This document shows, one piece after another, positions 38,154-48,222 of a DNA stretch of 64,000 nt (its first letter is position 1; each line of letters begins with the position of its first letter). Origin of the DNA: an uncultured Catenibacillus sp. (lineage in GTDB: Bacteria > Bacillota > Clostridia > Lachnospirales > Lachnospiraceae); contig CAKRHR010000006.1 of NCBI GenBank assembly GCA_934339005.1, positions 1 to 64,000 on the forward strand, read 5' to 3'. The translations under genes and the position numbers were made by a program. The notes under the pieces were generated by a model. That model made no database searches, was not told where the DNA came from, and saw only the letters and a list, made by a program, of their open reading frames with translations.

Positions 38154-38360
38154 GTTTTTGTATAAAATTTTAAAAAAAAAGATATCTTCATGCATAAAAT
38201 ATGCATAAAACAAATCTTTCTCATTACGCCATCGCAATTATATTTTCCTAAATCTTCAAAATTATATCACACAATTTTTCGGATGGCAATAGAAATTTTT
38301 AATTTTTTTAAATTGGTCAGATTCTTCTAACTTATCTTTATGTTTTGATTGAATTTAATC

Positions 38361-38388
38361 ACTTTTTTGGTCGGAGATGCATATAATA
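38361..38388 (+). promoter_or_regulatory. Candidate sporulation sigma (SigE/SigK-like) promoter of sleC
   Basis: AC, a 17-base spacer, then CATATAATA fits the SigK pattern AC-N16-17-CATANNNTA. It lies about 98 bases before the sleC start. The short consensus makes chance matches likely in AT-rich DNA. Confidence 0.4.
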
Positions 38389-38485
38389 ATATGAGTATTA
38401 ATAAGTCTAAGTTGCTCATTTTTGCAAACACGCATATTCTTTTGATCCTGACATCATATAATATGATATTTCCGCGGAGGTGCTT

Positions 38486-39748
38486 ATGTCAGAAATGATT
38501 TTAAAACCTGCACAGCTAGATACACAGTCGTTTGGGCAGCTACAGATTAATCTGACTGCCGAGTTGACTTATACCCCCATTGAAAATGCCAGAGTGCAAA
38601 TTACCTATCCCGGCCAGCCAGACCGCATTCTTGATGAAGTTACAACGGATGCTTCGGGCAGAACGCCTTTAATTGAGCTGCCCACACCGCCAAAGGATTA
38701 CAGTCTTAACCCTGAGGCCAGTCAGCCTTACAGCGATTACAGTCTGACGGTCACTGCATCCGGTTATGAAAAAATGGTCATTAACGGCACGCAAATGCTT
38801 TCTGGTGAAACGGCTATCCAGCCAATTCAACTGCTGCCCCAGGCAATTGTACCTGAAAACGATATTGTGATTCCAGCACATACGCTGTATGCCGAATACC
38901 CGCCAAAAATTCCTGAAAGTGAAGTTAAACCTGTGACAGATACAGGCGAAATTGTGCTAAGCCGGGTTGTTGTGCCCGAAACCATTGTAGTTCACAATGG
39001 GCCGCCAAATGATGCCAGTGCAACCAATTATTATGTGCCATTTACAGATTATATTAAAAATGTGGCCAGCAGCGAAATCTACGCCACCTGGCCACAAAAC
39101 ACAATTATTGCAAATGTGCTGGCGATTCTTTCTTTTACTTTAAATCGTGTGTATACAGAATGGTACAGAAGCAAGGGTTATGATTTTACAATTACCTCCT
39201 CCACAGCTTACGACCATGCCTTCGTACCGGGACGCAATTACTTTGAAAGTATTTCTGAAGTTGTCGATACGATTTTTACAAATTATCTGTCACGGCCACT
39301 TGTGCGCCAGCCAATTCTGACACAATACTGCGACGGTCGCCGCGTATCCTGCCCGAACTGGATGCGGCAGTGGGAATCCAAAGATCTTGGCGAACAGGGA
39401 CTTGAACCAATTGAAATCATTCGTTTTTTCTATGGTGAAGATATGTACATCAATGCCGCCGAGCAAATCAGCGGTATTCCAAGCTCATGGCCGGGTGCCC
39501 CGCTTGATATCGGTTCAAGTGGTCCTAAGGTACTGCAGCTTCAGGAACAGCTAAACCGTATTGCCAGAAACTATCCTGCCATTCCAACCATTGCCGAGGA
39601 CGGCATTTACGGTCCTGCCACCGCCGAAGCCGTCCGCACTTTCCAACGCATCTTCGACCTCCCTCAGACCGGCATCACCGACTACCGCACCTGGTATAAA
39701 ATCAGTGCTATTTATGTTGGGGTCAGCAGGATTGCGGAGTTGAATTAA
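38486..39748 (+). CDS. sleC: Spore cortex-lytic enzyme SleC-like
   Basis: A 420-residue protein resembling clostridial SleC, which degrades spore cortex peptidoglycan during germination after cleavage by a Csp protease. The central region (VPFTDYIKNVASSEIYATWPQNTIIANVLAILSFTLNRVYTEWYRSKGYDFTI) is strongly SleC-like, with a SpoIID/SagA-type fold. The last 75 residues are a peptidoglycan-binding domain (LDIGSSGPKVLQLQEQLN). The N-terminal 100 or so residues would be the prepro-region. No classical signal peptide is visible. The ATG at 38486 follows GGAGG; a GTG two codons earlier is possible. Csp-like protease encoded at 27709-29730 is a natural partner. Confidence 0.88.
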   Translation: MSEMILKPAQLDTQSFGQLQINLTAELTYTPIENARVQITYPGQPDRILDEVTTDASGRTPLIELPTPPKDYSLNPEASQPYSDYSLTVTASGYEKMVINGTQMLSGETAIQPIQLLPQAIVPENDIVIPAHTLYAEYPPKIPESEVKPVTDTGEIVLSRVVVPETIVVHNGPPNDASATNYYVPFTDYIKNVASSEIYATWPQNTIIANVLAILSFTLNRVYTEWYRSKGYDFTITSSTAYDHAFVPGRNYFESISEVVDTIFTNYLSRPLVRQPILTQYCDGRRVSCPNWMRQWESKDLGEQGLEPIEIIRFFYGEDMYINAAEQISGIPSSWPGAPLDIGSSGPKVLQLQEQLNRIARNYPAIPTIAEDGIYGPATAEAVRTFQRIFDLPQTGITDYRTWYKISAIYVGVSRIAELN

Positions 39749-39800
39749 CTAGAGCAGCAACCTGACATCATACACAACTATACTTTTTACCTATACACAA

Positions 39801-39845
39801 AGGCTGTGCCCCACGATTAAAAATCGTTAAGGCACAGCCTCTTTA
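39801..39845. terminator. Intrinsic terminator after sleC
   Basis: AGGCTGTGCC (39801-39810) pairs with GGCACAGCCT (39831-39840), with an inner CGATT/AATCG hairpin. CTTTA follows on the plus strand. It also serves the convergent remnant gene. Confidence 0.8.
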
Positions 39846-39855
39846 CATCCACTTA

Positions 39856-40017
39856 TTAGTGTTCTATTTTGTATTCTTCTCTTTCTTCTTCCGGTATTCC
39901 AAGTGCATCCATCGCCTGTTCACATGTCATTTTAAGATTCTTCATAAGATTTTTAATGTCTTCGCAACGACCTTTTCTTATTCCACGTCGTTCTACACCT
40001 TCACTTAAATTACACAT
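39856..40017 (-). pseudogene. C-terminal remnant of an Rpn/PD-(D/E)XK nuclease-transposase family gene
   Basis: A 53-codon frame beginning MCNLSEGVERRGIRKGRCEDIKNLM and ending in a conserved-looking tail (MTCEQAMDALGIPEEEREEYK). This repeats the typical C-terminus of Rpn-family recombination-promoting nucleases/putative transposases. The nuclease domain is absent, so it is a truncated copy. An AAAGG ribosome binding site precedes the ATG, so a small peptide might still be made. The family assignment rests on tail similarity recalled from many Firmicute genomes and should be treated as probable. Confidence 0.6.
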
Positions 40018-40142
40018 ATGCGATACCTTTCTAAGATATAAAATTTTGCTGCAAAAACATTGTATCACAACAAATTTGAAATAACCAGTGCTTCACCAAA
40101 AATTCAAAAAGTTGGAATACATTCACTGAAGTATATATTTTC

Positions 40143-42533
40143 TCACGCCATCGACGATTTTGCCTTCTGGTGTTCGTTGACGGATTCAACAATGTACCCT
40201 AACAGCTTCAATAAACCATTCATGATGATTAATGTCAGCAGACACAAAGGAACGATAAAGATAGTACGCCATACAAAAATCGAATGAATACTTAAGAAGC
40301 CCGGGAACAGTAAGATTGCACCGACAAACAGGACTATACATACGATGCACAAAGCTTCACGTTTACGGTTCATCGGACGACATACTGAAATCAGCACAAG
40401 CATACTGATCATACCTGCTGCCAGCAGATTGTACATGGAAATCAGGCTCTCGTCAAAGCCAAATGCTGTGCCAAGCAACTGAATGAGCAGCATATCCACC
40501 ACCATCGTCAATGCTCCCGGCAAACTAATCCGCAGAACATGCTTCAAGAAACCATTCTGCGTCACAGACTCTGTCTGTTCCAGTGTCAGCAGAAAACTTG
40601 GCAAACCAATGGCAGTACCACTAATTAAACTTAAGTGAATCGGAATAAACGGATAACTTCTGCCAAGCAATATGAAAATCACTGAAAGCAGCATCGAATA
40701 AATCGTCTTTGTCAGATACAAAGCGCTGACACGCTCAATATTTGAAATAATCATACGTCCTTCACGAACGATGTTCTTCATACATGCAAAATCGGAATCC
40801 AGAAGCACAATATGCGCCACCTGCTTTGCAGCATCTGATCCTGCTGCCATAGCAATACCACAGTCTGCATCCTTTAACGCAAGAACGTCATTGACACCAT
40901 CACCGACCATACCGACAACTTTGCCGTTAGCCTGATAAGCCTTAACAATACGCTGCTTTTGTTCAGGTGTGACACGACCAAATACCGTATAATTTTCAAT
41001 TACATTCTTCAGCTCACTGTCATTATCCGGAAGCTGTGTAGCATCAATATAAGACTCACCATTTTGCAGTCCGGCGTCTACCGCAATGCTTGAAACTGTT
41101 GCCGGATTATCACCTGAAATTACTTTAACTGCCACATTCTGACTTGCAAAATAATCAAATGTTGCTCTTGCTTCAGGCCTGATAATATCGGAAATCAGAA
41201 TCAGCCCCTTTGGTGTAATACCTGTCACTGAATCATCTGCAGAAGAAATATCCTGCGCCTCAGCAAATAAAAGCACACGCAGACCCTTCTTAGAATAAAC
41301 TTCAACCTCAGACAAAATCTCATCTTTTTCCGGATAACCTTTTAAAATAAACTCCGGTGCACCAAGCACATAAGCACCATGATTTAAAAAGCTGATAGCA
41401 CGGTATTTTCTGGCAGAAGAAAACGGAATCAGATCTGAAATTTCCCACTGACTTGTCTGAGTAAAATAATTCATCAATGCAGTCTGAGTTGCATTGACAT
41501 CATGGAACGCAAATGCCAGCTCATTCATAACTTCTTTGATAGCGTCTGCCGCTTCTGCATCCTCTGCAATGTGATTATCCCTGATTGGCAAAATATCACG
41601 CACTTCAAGTTCTCCGGTCGTGATCGTACCTGTCTTATCTGTACAAAGTACATTCACACGCGCCAGTGCTTCAATCGCCTCCATCTCCTGAACAAGGGCA
41701 CGTTTTTTTGCCAGTCGTCCAACACCAAGTACAAAGGAAACACTTGTTAAAAGCACAAGACCTTCAGGAATCATACCAATCACGCCTGCAACCGTACTGA
41801 CAATAGCATTTGAAAATGTCGTACCTGATACCCGCATCTGAGACATAAACAATAAAATACCAATCGGAATAATGACAATACCAACAACCTTGATAATACG
41901 TTTAATGGAATCCTGCATCTCAGAAGTTGCGCGCTTTTTATCCTTTGCCTGATTGGCAAGCTGTGTAGCATAATTATCTTTACCAACATGAATAACTCTG
42001 GCACTTCCGCTGCCGGCTACAAGATAACTGCCTGAATACAACTGGTCGCCAACCACCTTTTTCACAGGCTTTGATTCACCTGTAATCATGGATTCATTGA
42101 CCTCCATACCGGCTGAATCCAACACGATACTGTCCGCACCAATCTGATTACCTGATTCAACGACAATCGTATCATCCATCACAAGTTCTTCAATTGGAAT
42201 ATCCTGCCGTCTGCCATCTCTGATTACCCGCACCTTGGATGCCGTAATCACAGACAACCCGTCCACAAGCTTTTTTACCTTCAATTCCTGAAAAATACCA
42301 ATGACGGAATTGATAATAATAACACCCATAAATGTCAGATTTTTAATCTGACCGGAAATAATAATCAACACACCGAGAAACACATTCAAAAAGTTGAAAT
42401 ATGTCAGCGTATGGGTCATAATAATTTGTTTTTTTGTTTTTGACACGCTGTTTCCGGTAATATTCACAAGTCCCTGGCGCTTTCTGTCAGCAACTTCTGC
42501 CGAAGACAAACCTGTGTTTTCGCTATTATTCAT
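40143..42533 (-). CDS. Cation-translocating P-type ATPase (CtpE-like, Ca/Mg type)
   Basis: A 796-residue P-type ATPase. It shows TGES (residues 151-154), the phosphorylation motif CTDKTGT with Asp299, and GDGVNDVLALKDADCG near residue 540. The membrane motif MIPEGLVLLTS (PEGL 256-259) matches a bacterial subgroup including mycobacterial CtpE, which moves calcium. There is no N-terminal heavy-metal-binding domain and no CPC motif, so it is not a copper/zinc P1B pump. Calcium is a guess from that motif. The ribosome binding site is weak. It lies 58 bases downstream of the large histidine kinase on the same strand, possibly in one unit. Confidence 0.87.
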   Translation of the reverse strand: MNNSENTGLSSAEVADRKRQGLVNITGNSVSKTKKQIIMTHTLTYFNFLNVFLGVLIIISGQIKNLTFMGVIIINSVIGIFQELKVKKLVDGLSVITASKVRVIRDGRRQDIPIEELVMDDTIVVESGNQIGADSIVLDSAGMEVNESMITGESKPVKKVVGDQLYSGSYLVAGSGSARVIHVGKDNYATQLANQAKDKKRATSEMQDSIKRIIKVVGIVIIPIGILLFMSQMRVSGTTFSNAIVSTVAGVIGMIPEGLVLLTSVSFVLGVGRLAKKRALVQEMEAIEALARVNVLCTDKTGTITTGELEVRDILPIRDNHIAEDAEAADAIKEVMNELAFAFHDVNATQTALMNYFTQTSQWEISDLIPFSSARKYRAISFLNHGAYVLGAPEFILKGYPEKDEILSEVEVYSKKGLRVLLFAEAQDISSADDSVTGITPKGLILISDIIRPEARATFDYFASQNVAVKVISGDNPATVSSIAVDAGLQNGESYIDATQLPDNDSELKNVIENYTVFGRVTPEQKQRIVKAYQANGKVVGMVGDGVNDVLALKDADCGIAMAAGSDAAKQVAHIVLLDSDFACMKNIVREGRMIISNIERVSALYLTKTIYSMLLSVIFILLGRSYPFIPIHLSLISGTAIGLPSFLLTLEQTESVTQNGFLKHVLRISLPGALTMVVDMLLIQLLGTAFGFDESLISMYNLLAAGMISMLVLISVCRPMNRKREALCIVCIVLFVGAILLFPGFLSIHSIFVWRTIFIVPLCLLTLIIMNGLLKLLGYIVESVNEHQKAKSSMA

Positions 42534-42591
42534 TCGTTACCACCAATCTGTTTTTATAATAAGTAGTCATTTTTTTCTGAAAATGGCTGTT

Positions 42592-45500
42592 TTACTTACA
42601 CATATATTTTTGCATTGCGGCCAGTATCTTCGCAATCTCCACCGGTTTGGCCAGGTGTTCATCCATACCCGCTTCTTTTGCTTTCACACTGTCTTCATTA
42701 AATGCATTCGCCGTCAGGGCAATAATTGGAATCCTGTGATTTTCCAGATTTTCAGCTTCATATGCTCTGATATGCCTTGCAGCCTCATTTCCTGTCATTA
42801 CAGGCATCTGGATATCCATAAAAATCATATCATACTTATCCTTTGGCTGACCTGTATACATCGTCACAGCTTCCTGTCCATTTTGTGCACGTTCAACACA
42901 CACACCGGTGTCTGCAACTAATTCCATAAAAATTTCACTGTTCAAATCATTATCTTCTGCCAGAAGTATATGTCTGCCTTCAAACATACCGATGCAGTCC
43001 TCGATATTGATTTCATCATTATCCGCATTGGCCATATCCTGCTCATCGGCCGGACGAAGCGGCAGCAAGATTTCAAATTCCGAACCATGTCCATCCTTAC
43101 TTCTGACATAGATCTCACCATTCATCATTTCGATATATGCCTTGGCAATACTTAACCCAAGACCTGTCCCATGGAACTTGCCAACTTTGACTTTTTCCTC
43201 ACGGGCAAATGGCTCAAACAGCTTTTCCAAAAAATCTTCACTCATACCGATACCATTATCTCTGATAACAAACCGGTACAAATGATAACCACTGTATTTT
43301 TCAGATTCTCTCACATATTCAGCCGTAAAATTTATCTTTCCGCCCTCCGGCGTATATTTGATGGCATTGGCCATCAGATTCATTAAAATCTCCTTAAAAC
43401 GAACATGATCCAACAATACCAGCTCATCTGAAATATAATTCAGCTCAACCTGCCGTTTTAAATGCTTATTATCCAGGTCATTTTGTGTTAAGAGTAAAAT
43501 GGCTTCAATCTCAGCCTTCAAAGATACCGGTACTTCTTCTAACTTCATCTTGCCGCTCTCAATTCTTGACATATCAAGTACTTCATTAATCAACTGCAGC
43601 AAATGATCCGAAGCGTATTCTATCTTTTCCAGACAATCCTGCACTCTTTCTGTTTCATACACGTGCTTCTTGGCAATCTCTGTCATACCCTTAATTACAT
43701 TCATCGGTGTACGGATATCATGTGACATACTGGATAAGAACAAGCTCTTGGCTTCACTTGCCTGCTTTGCCTGCTTATGCGCATATTCCAGTGCTTCCTT
43801 AAATTGCTGCTGTTGTTTTTTAACATTGTGAATATCACTGATCGTCAGTACAAGCACCTGAGGTACACCATTTTTTTCTTCTGCAAGCACAAATTGCATA
43901 CGAAGCCAGTGCCATTTATTCTCGCCCTCAAGCACTCTGATTTCCAACTCAAAATTGCCCTCTGAAGCATACAGGTAATCAGCACAAACACCATAATCTG
44001 CCAGACGTTTCAACTTTGAATAGTCCTGCGGATGTACATGCTCAGCCCCAAAGTTTTTAATAAAATCTTTAAAACTGCCCTCTTTGACATCCTCAAGCAA
44101 CATGCTTCCTGAATTGTGCATCATGGAAATCTTGTCATCATCCAACATCACACGTGCAATAAGTAGTGTTGACTTTGCCAGAGATTCCAACACCTGCGCC
44201 TGTGCCTGTGTAATCTCCTGAATATCTGCCAGCAAATGCTCTGATTCCTCCGCATGCTTCTTTAAATCCTCTTCTGTTTCATGCTTTAACAGCACTCTTG
44301 CACCTTTGAAATGCTCCTCATCGGCCGCTACCACAAAATTATGATAACCTTCATAATATACCGCAATACGACCGGCACTGCATATATATGCCAGCTCGTC
44401 AAACAATATTTCATCCTCATGAATCAGGGCAACAATGTCGGGATTGTACAAAAATCCCGCACCATTGATAATCTCAGCCATAAATTCATCGAGGGTCTTT
44501 GTTTTATTATATACACGGCCGATATTATCTGTAGCTGCATCCATACAGTCGCAGATTCGGATTAAATCTATCATAAAACGTACCGGTGACTGTGTATTAT
44601 CAAAATCATCAGGATATCCCTGCTTGCCATCATATGATTTATGATGCCCAAGTGCAACATCGCATATGCCCTGTTCTATACACATATTTTGAAGCATCTC
44701 ATAACCGCTTCTTGAATGTTCCTGAAGCTGTAATTGATCTTCTTTTTCAAGACGGCGCACCTGAAGATTCACAAGCTCTGCATAGTCAATCTTACCGATA
44801 TCAAAAAATAATGATGCCTGCGTCACAAAGTTTTCAAATTCATCCCGTTTTTCAAGCACATCCACAACGTTCTGCGTGTCAAACATACCAACAAGCAATT
44901 GGGGCTGCTTTTCAAAAATTTTCTGCAAAATTGCCAATGCCAGACGTTTGACCATCGAAGCATGAATCATATAGACTTCATCACGGTTTACGAGAATATT
45001 TAAAAAATAATACGTATCCACCACTTCTGTACCAAGATTTCTTGTCAGTTCAATCAAAGCCTGCTTTAATGGGCCATTGACAAATGGTACATTTCTGCTC
45101 TTAGGCATATGCTGCACAAACACTTTAAATTTATCCAGCGTATATTGTTTCAATCGTTCAAACAATGCTTTATTCTCACGAAGTTCATGAACAGCACAAA
45201 CATTCGGAATCTGATACATATTAATCTGAAAATAGCGTGTATCATAAAATCGTACTTCCTCACTTGAATGATAGGATTCCACAGCCAGCACATGATCAAA
45301 ATAATCTAATAACTTTTCTACAAACTCTGTAGCATCTATCCTGTCAAGAAAATACTCACACTTCCAGTAATTACAAAAGATTTCATCCCGCATATCATAG
45401 ATGGAATCAATTTCTGCCAGTTCTTCTTCATATAACTGTGTCAAAATCTCAGATGCCTTCGAAAGCATCTTCGGACTGACCTCTGATTTGCGTTCCGAGC

Positions 45501-46233
45501 CACATATCCAATTACCAAAAACATCATAGGCAAGTTCTTTTTTCAATTCACCAAAATCGTATTTATCACCATCCAGACTTCTAAGCTTCGGACTATCCAT
45601 CACATCAAAAGCCTGCTGTGTCACATCAATCAGATACTGCTGAAAATCCTCACCCAAATTATTCTTATTCTGACCTGTGTAACCTCTTGAGTTTACAACG
45701 ACAATCGCATAATTGTAAAAAGCAAACACAACCCTGCGGCGAATATCCCATTCCTTGATATCCTCATAATTTTCAAAATACCGCCGCTCAATGTCAAAAC
45801 ATTCCAGCGTCTTTTTACAATTTTCCATATCACTGTACTGACTGTAAAAATTGCCTAACAAATGAGTGGACATCATCCACCTGTTCCAGTAACCCTGCGT
45901 TTTAAAATATTTTTGCAATACAATCGTCATCTGAATACAAATCACACGGTCACAATAACCATGTTCGGCCATATCCAGTAACTGATTTAAAAATTCATCC
46001 GCCAGTTCAAACGTCAGGCGATTGCCATTTTCCAAAAAGGGACGAATATATAAATTCAGCATTGTTTCATTTTCAGTATAAATTTTTCTTATCCATTCTG
46101 AGCGTTCTCTTAAATTTTCAATCCAGCTTTCCTGGTCCTCTGCTTTGAATAATGCCTCATTTAATGCATCTTCCTGTGTAAGATTCTTTTTATATTTTTC
46201 AAAAAAATCTTTAATGTTATTCTTTGTAACCAT
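42592..46233 (-). CDS. Large hybrid histidine kinase with degenerate HD-GYP-like and PAS domains
   Basis: A 1213-residue cytosolic sensor kinase with no transmembrane segment. Residues 1-460 are an alpha-helical, TPR-like region with no recognised family. About 470-610 resembles an HD-GYP domain: the HD His is Phe477 (LFFDIGK), while His530/His531 and GYP (539-541) remain. A PAS-like domain follows (about 695-805). HisKA has the phospho-acceptor His838 (SMSHDIRTPMN), an ATPase domain has NAIKYTPEGG and GTGLGLSIAKA, and the C-terminal receiver has Asp1140 (FMDIQMPVM). The kinase and receiver look functional. No output regulator is adjacent. A role in c-di-GMP sensing is only inferred. Confidence 0.87.
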   Translation of the reverse strand: MVTKNNIKDFFEKYKKNLTQEDALNEALFKAEDQESWIENLRERSEWIRKIYTENETMLNLYIRPFLENGNRLTFELADEFLNQLLDMAEHGYCDRVICIQMTIVLQKYFKTQGYWNRWMMSTHLLGNFYSQYSDMENCKKTLECFDIERRYFENYEDIKEWDIRRRVVFAFYNYAIVVVNSRGYTGQNKNNLGEDFQQYLIDVTQQAFDVMDSPKLRSLDGDKYDFGELKKELAYDVFGNWICGSERKSEVSPKMLSKASEILTQLYEEELAEIDSIYDMRDEIFCNYWKCEYFLDRIDATEFVEKLLDYFDHVLAVESYHSSEEVRFYDTRYFQINMYQIPNVCAVHELRENKALFERLKQYTLDKFKVFVQHMPKSRNVPFVNGPLKQALIELTRNLGTEVVDTYYFLNILVNRDEVYMIHASMVKRLALAILQKIFEKQPQLLVGMFDTQNVVDVLEKRDEFENFVTQASLFFDIGKIDYAELVNLQVRRLEKEDQLQLQEHSRSGYEMLQNMCIEQGICDVALGHHKSYDGKQGYPDDFDNTQSPVRFMIDLIRICDCMDAATDNIGRVYNKTKTLDEFMAEIINGAGFLYNPDIVALIHEDEILFDELAYICSAGRIAVYYEGYHNFVVAADEEHFKGARVLLKHETEEDLKKHAEESEHLLADIQEITQAQAQVLESLAKSTLLIARVMLDDDKISMMHNSGSMLLEDVKEGSFKDFIKNFGAEHVHPQDYSKLKRLADYGVCADYLYASEGNFELEIRVLEGENKWHWLRMQFVLAEEKNGVPQVLVLTISDIHNVKKQQQQFKEALEYAHKQAKQASEAKSLFLSSMSHDIRTPMNVIKGMTEIAKKHVYETERVQDCLEKIEYASDHLLQLINEVLDMSRIESGKMKLEEVPVSLKAEIEAILLLTQNDLDNKHLKRQVELNYISDELVLLDHVRFKEILMNLMANAIKYTPEGGKINFTAEYVRESEKYSGYHLYRFVIRDNGIGMSEDFLEKLFEPFAREEKVKVGKFHGTGLGLSIAKAYIEMMNGEIYVRSKDGHGSEFEILLPLRPADEQDMANADNDEINIEDCIGMFEGRHILLAEDNDLNSEIFMELVADTGVCVERAQNGQEAVTMYTGQPKDKYDMIFMDIQMPVMTGNEAARHIRAYEAENLENHRIPIIALTANAFNEDSVKAKEAGMDEHLAKPVEIAKILAAMQKYMCK

Positions 46234-46287
46234 GTCGTCGCCTTTCCGTATTGATGGTTAAAGCAAAAATATTCACTAATATATATC

Positions 46288-47196
46288 TTAGCGCAATTGA
46301 TACGGTGTTGTCTGATATACAAAATAATTCAGCCAATTTGAATAAATCCATGTGCCATGGGCTCTCCAAGTCACCTTTGGCTGCTTTGTCGGGTCATCAT
46401 CCGGAAAGTAATGTGCCGGAATCTCAGGATTCATGCCTTTATCCAGATCCCTGAAATATTCATGCGCCAGTGTATTGGCATCATATTCTGAATGTCCCAT
46501 AACAAAGAACTGGCTGCCCGACTGATTACCGACAATATAAACGCCGGCTTCTTCAGAATCTGCCATAATTTTTAATTCCGGAATCTTTTCAATATCTTCT
46601 GCACGAACTTCTGTATGTCTTGAATGTGGTGCCATAAATTCATCATCAAAGCCTCTGAACAATCGTGATTTAGGATTCAGCATGCGATGTTTGAATACCC
46701 CGGAAACCTTCTTATCCAGAATATACTTCTGGATCCCATAATGGTAATAAAGACCTGCCTGTGCGCCCCAGCAGATATGAAATGTCGAATGAACATGTGT
46801 CTTTGACCATTCCATAATCTCACAAAGCTCATCCCAATATTCAACTTCCTCAAAAGGCATCATTTCCACAGGCGCACCTGTGATGATCAGTCCATCGAAC
46901 TTTCGGTCTTTAATATCATCAAATGTTTTATAAAATGTCAGCATATGCTCTTCCGATGTATTTTTTGCCTGATATGTGCTTGTCTGTAAAAGTTCAACTT
47001 CTATCTGCAGCGGTGTATTTGACAAACGCCTTAAAATCTGTGTTTCCGTTTCAATTTTGGTAGGCATTAAATTCAATATCAGAATCTGAAGCGGTCGAAT
47101 ATCCTGAGACAGTGCGCGATGCTCTGTCATCACAAAGATATGTTCTGCCTCCAGTACCTTTCTTGCCGGCAAATCATCCTGTATTTTAATTGGCAT
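46288..47196 (-). CDS. metA: Homoserine O-acyltransferase MetA (probably acetyl-specific)
   Basis: First committed step of methionine synthesis: acylation of homoserine. The 302-residue protein is a MetA-family enzyme with nucleophile Cys142 ([15 protein letters not shown]). Residue 111 is Glu (TGAPVEMM). In this family Glu at 111 favours acetyl-CoA and Gly favours succinyl-CoA, so homoserine O-acetyltransferase is the likely activity even though the family name is succinyltransferase. AAAGGAGTG precedes the ATG. It begins 15 bases after the nucleoid-associated protein gene. No SAM riboswitch is possible in that spacer. Confidence 0.94.
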   Translation of the reverse strand: MPIKIQDDLPARKVLEAEHIFVMTEHRALSQDIRPLQILILNLMPTKIETETQILRRLSNTPLQIEVELLQTSTYQAKNTSEEHMLTFYKTFDDIKDRKFDGLIITGAPVEMMPFEEVEYWDELCEIMEWSKTHVHSTFHICWGAQAGLYYHYGIQKYILDKKVSGVFKHRMLNPKSRLFRGFDDEFMAPHSRHTEVRAEDIEKIPELKIMADSEEAGVYIVGNQSGSQFFVMGHSEYDANTLAHEYFRDLDKGMNPEIPAHYFPDDDPTKQPKVTWRAHGTWIYSNWLNYFVYQTTPYQLR

Positions 47197-47211
47197 AATG
47201 AATACACTCCT

Positions 47212-48222
47212 TTAGTTACTTGTTAATTTTCCTATATTTTTAATCATCACAGAAATCGTTCCATCCGGATTTGTAAAAAATTCAACATTATCGTTGTTGC
47301 CATACTGATCCATCGGAATAGTAATCTCAATTCCTGTATCTGTTTTTAAGCATTGTTTTTCAAACTTTTTGACCGTTGATTTATTCTGAGGTTCAATCTT
47401 GGCCTCCTGCAGATTATACTTTTCAAGCTTTTCCTCAAACTCTTTCTGCATCTCCGGATTATCTGCAAATACTTTTTCCTTGACTGAACTGACATCCAGT
47501 GACCCCTGCTCTTCAAGTTCATTATGGATAATCTTTTTGACCTCCATCTTCCGGTCAACATCTTCTTTATCATAATATTTATTATTGACCTGTTCCACAG
47601 CTTTAGTCACAATATCTAATTTTGATTTCTGCGACAACGGCGCATGGCATTTTAAAAATAACTGTGACATGTAATTGGTCTTTACACCGTTTACATCATA
47701 CTTCTTTTCAAGCAACAGAATATCCTGGTCATCCAGACGAATCACAGCCGCCTCAGTAATACGCTGGCTCTCTGACGGCAACAGGGCTTTTTGCATGATA
47801 ATCTCATTGGCATTGCCCTCCTGGTCTGCCATCGTGCAGTGGGTGTAGGAGGATTTATAATTCATCTTTAATAATCCAAGATAATCCTTCTCATCGTATC
47901 TGAAAAGCAGAACTGCCAAATCTGCTGCCGGAATATCCACATTGGCCTGCATCACATCAAACAGCTCTCCTGCAATGCCCTGACTGACCACCACAAAATT
48001 GTCTGCATCAAAACCCTCAATCATCATCGGGATTTGTGCATCCTCTGTAAATCGACAGTGTTTGATATCATCGCTGCCTGTAATTTTTTCAAGATGTGCC
48101 TTGAAAAAATCATATAAATCCGGTCCACAGTCCAGCTCTTTATCGGAAAGCACCGGAATGCCGACAACGGAATCTAAAATATGTATAATTGCTTTTTTTA
48201 TAATAATGTCATCTCTGAGCAT
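47212..48222 (-). CDS. 37-kDa nucleoid-associated protein (NdpA family)
   Basis: A 336-residue protein of the NdpA/YejK family: MLRDDIIIKKAIIHILDSVVGIPVLSDKEL start, the central segment LAVLLFRYDEKDYLGLLKMNYKSSYTH, and a C-terminal half with DSYDVNGVKTNYMSQLFLKC-like pattern. Family members bind the nucleoid; molecular function is poorly known. It is immediately upstream of metA (15 bases), so the two may be co-transcribed, but a functional link is not evident. It is divergent from the eetA-like gene, sharing the 48223-48551 intergenic region. Confidence 0.85.
   Translation of the reverse strand: MLRDDIIIKKAIIHILDSVVGIPVLSDKELDCGPDLYDFFKAHLEKITGSDDIKHCRFTEDAQIPMMIEGFDADNFVVVSQGIAGELFDVMQANVDIPAADLAVLLFRYDEKDYLGLLKMNYKSSYTHCTMADQEGNANEIIMQKALLPSESQRITEAAVIRLDDQDILLLEKKYDVNGVKTNYMSQLFLKCHAPLSQKSKLDIVTKAVEQVNNKYYDKEDVDRKMEVKKIIHNELEEQGSLDVSSVKEKVFADNPEMQKEFEEKLEKYNLQEAKIEPQNKSTVKKFEKQCLKTDTGIEITIPMDQYGNNDNVEFFTNPDGTISVMIKNIGKLTSN

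Noticed and set aside
47197..47211. SAM riboswitch for metA
   Set aside because: Only 15 bases separate metA from the upstream gene, too little for an aptamer.
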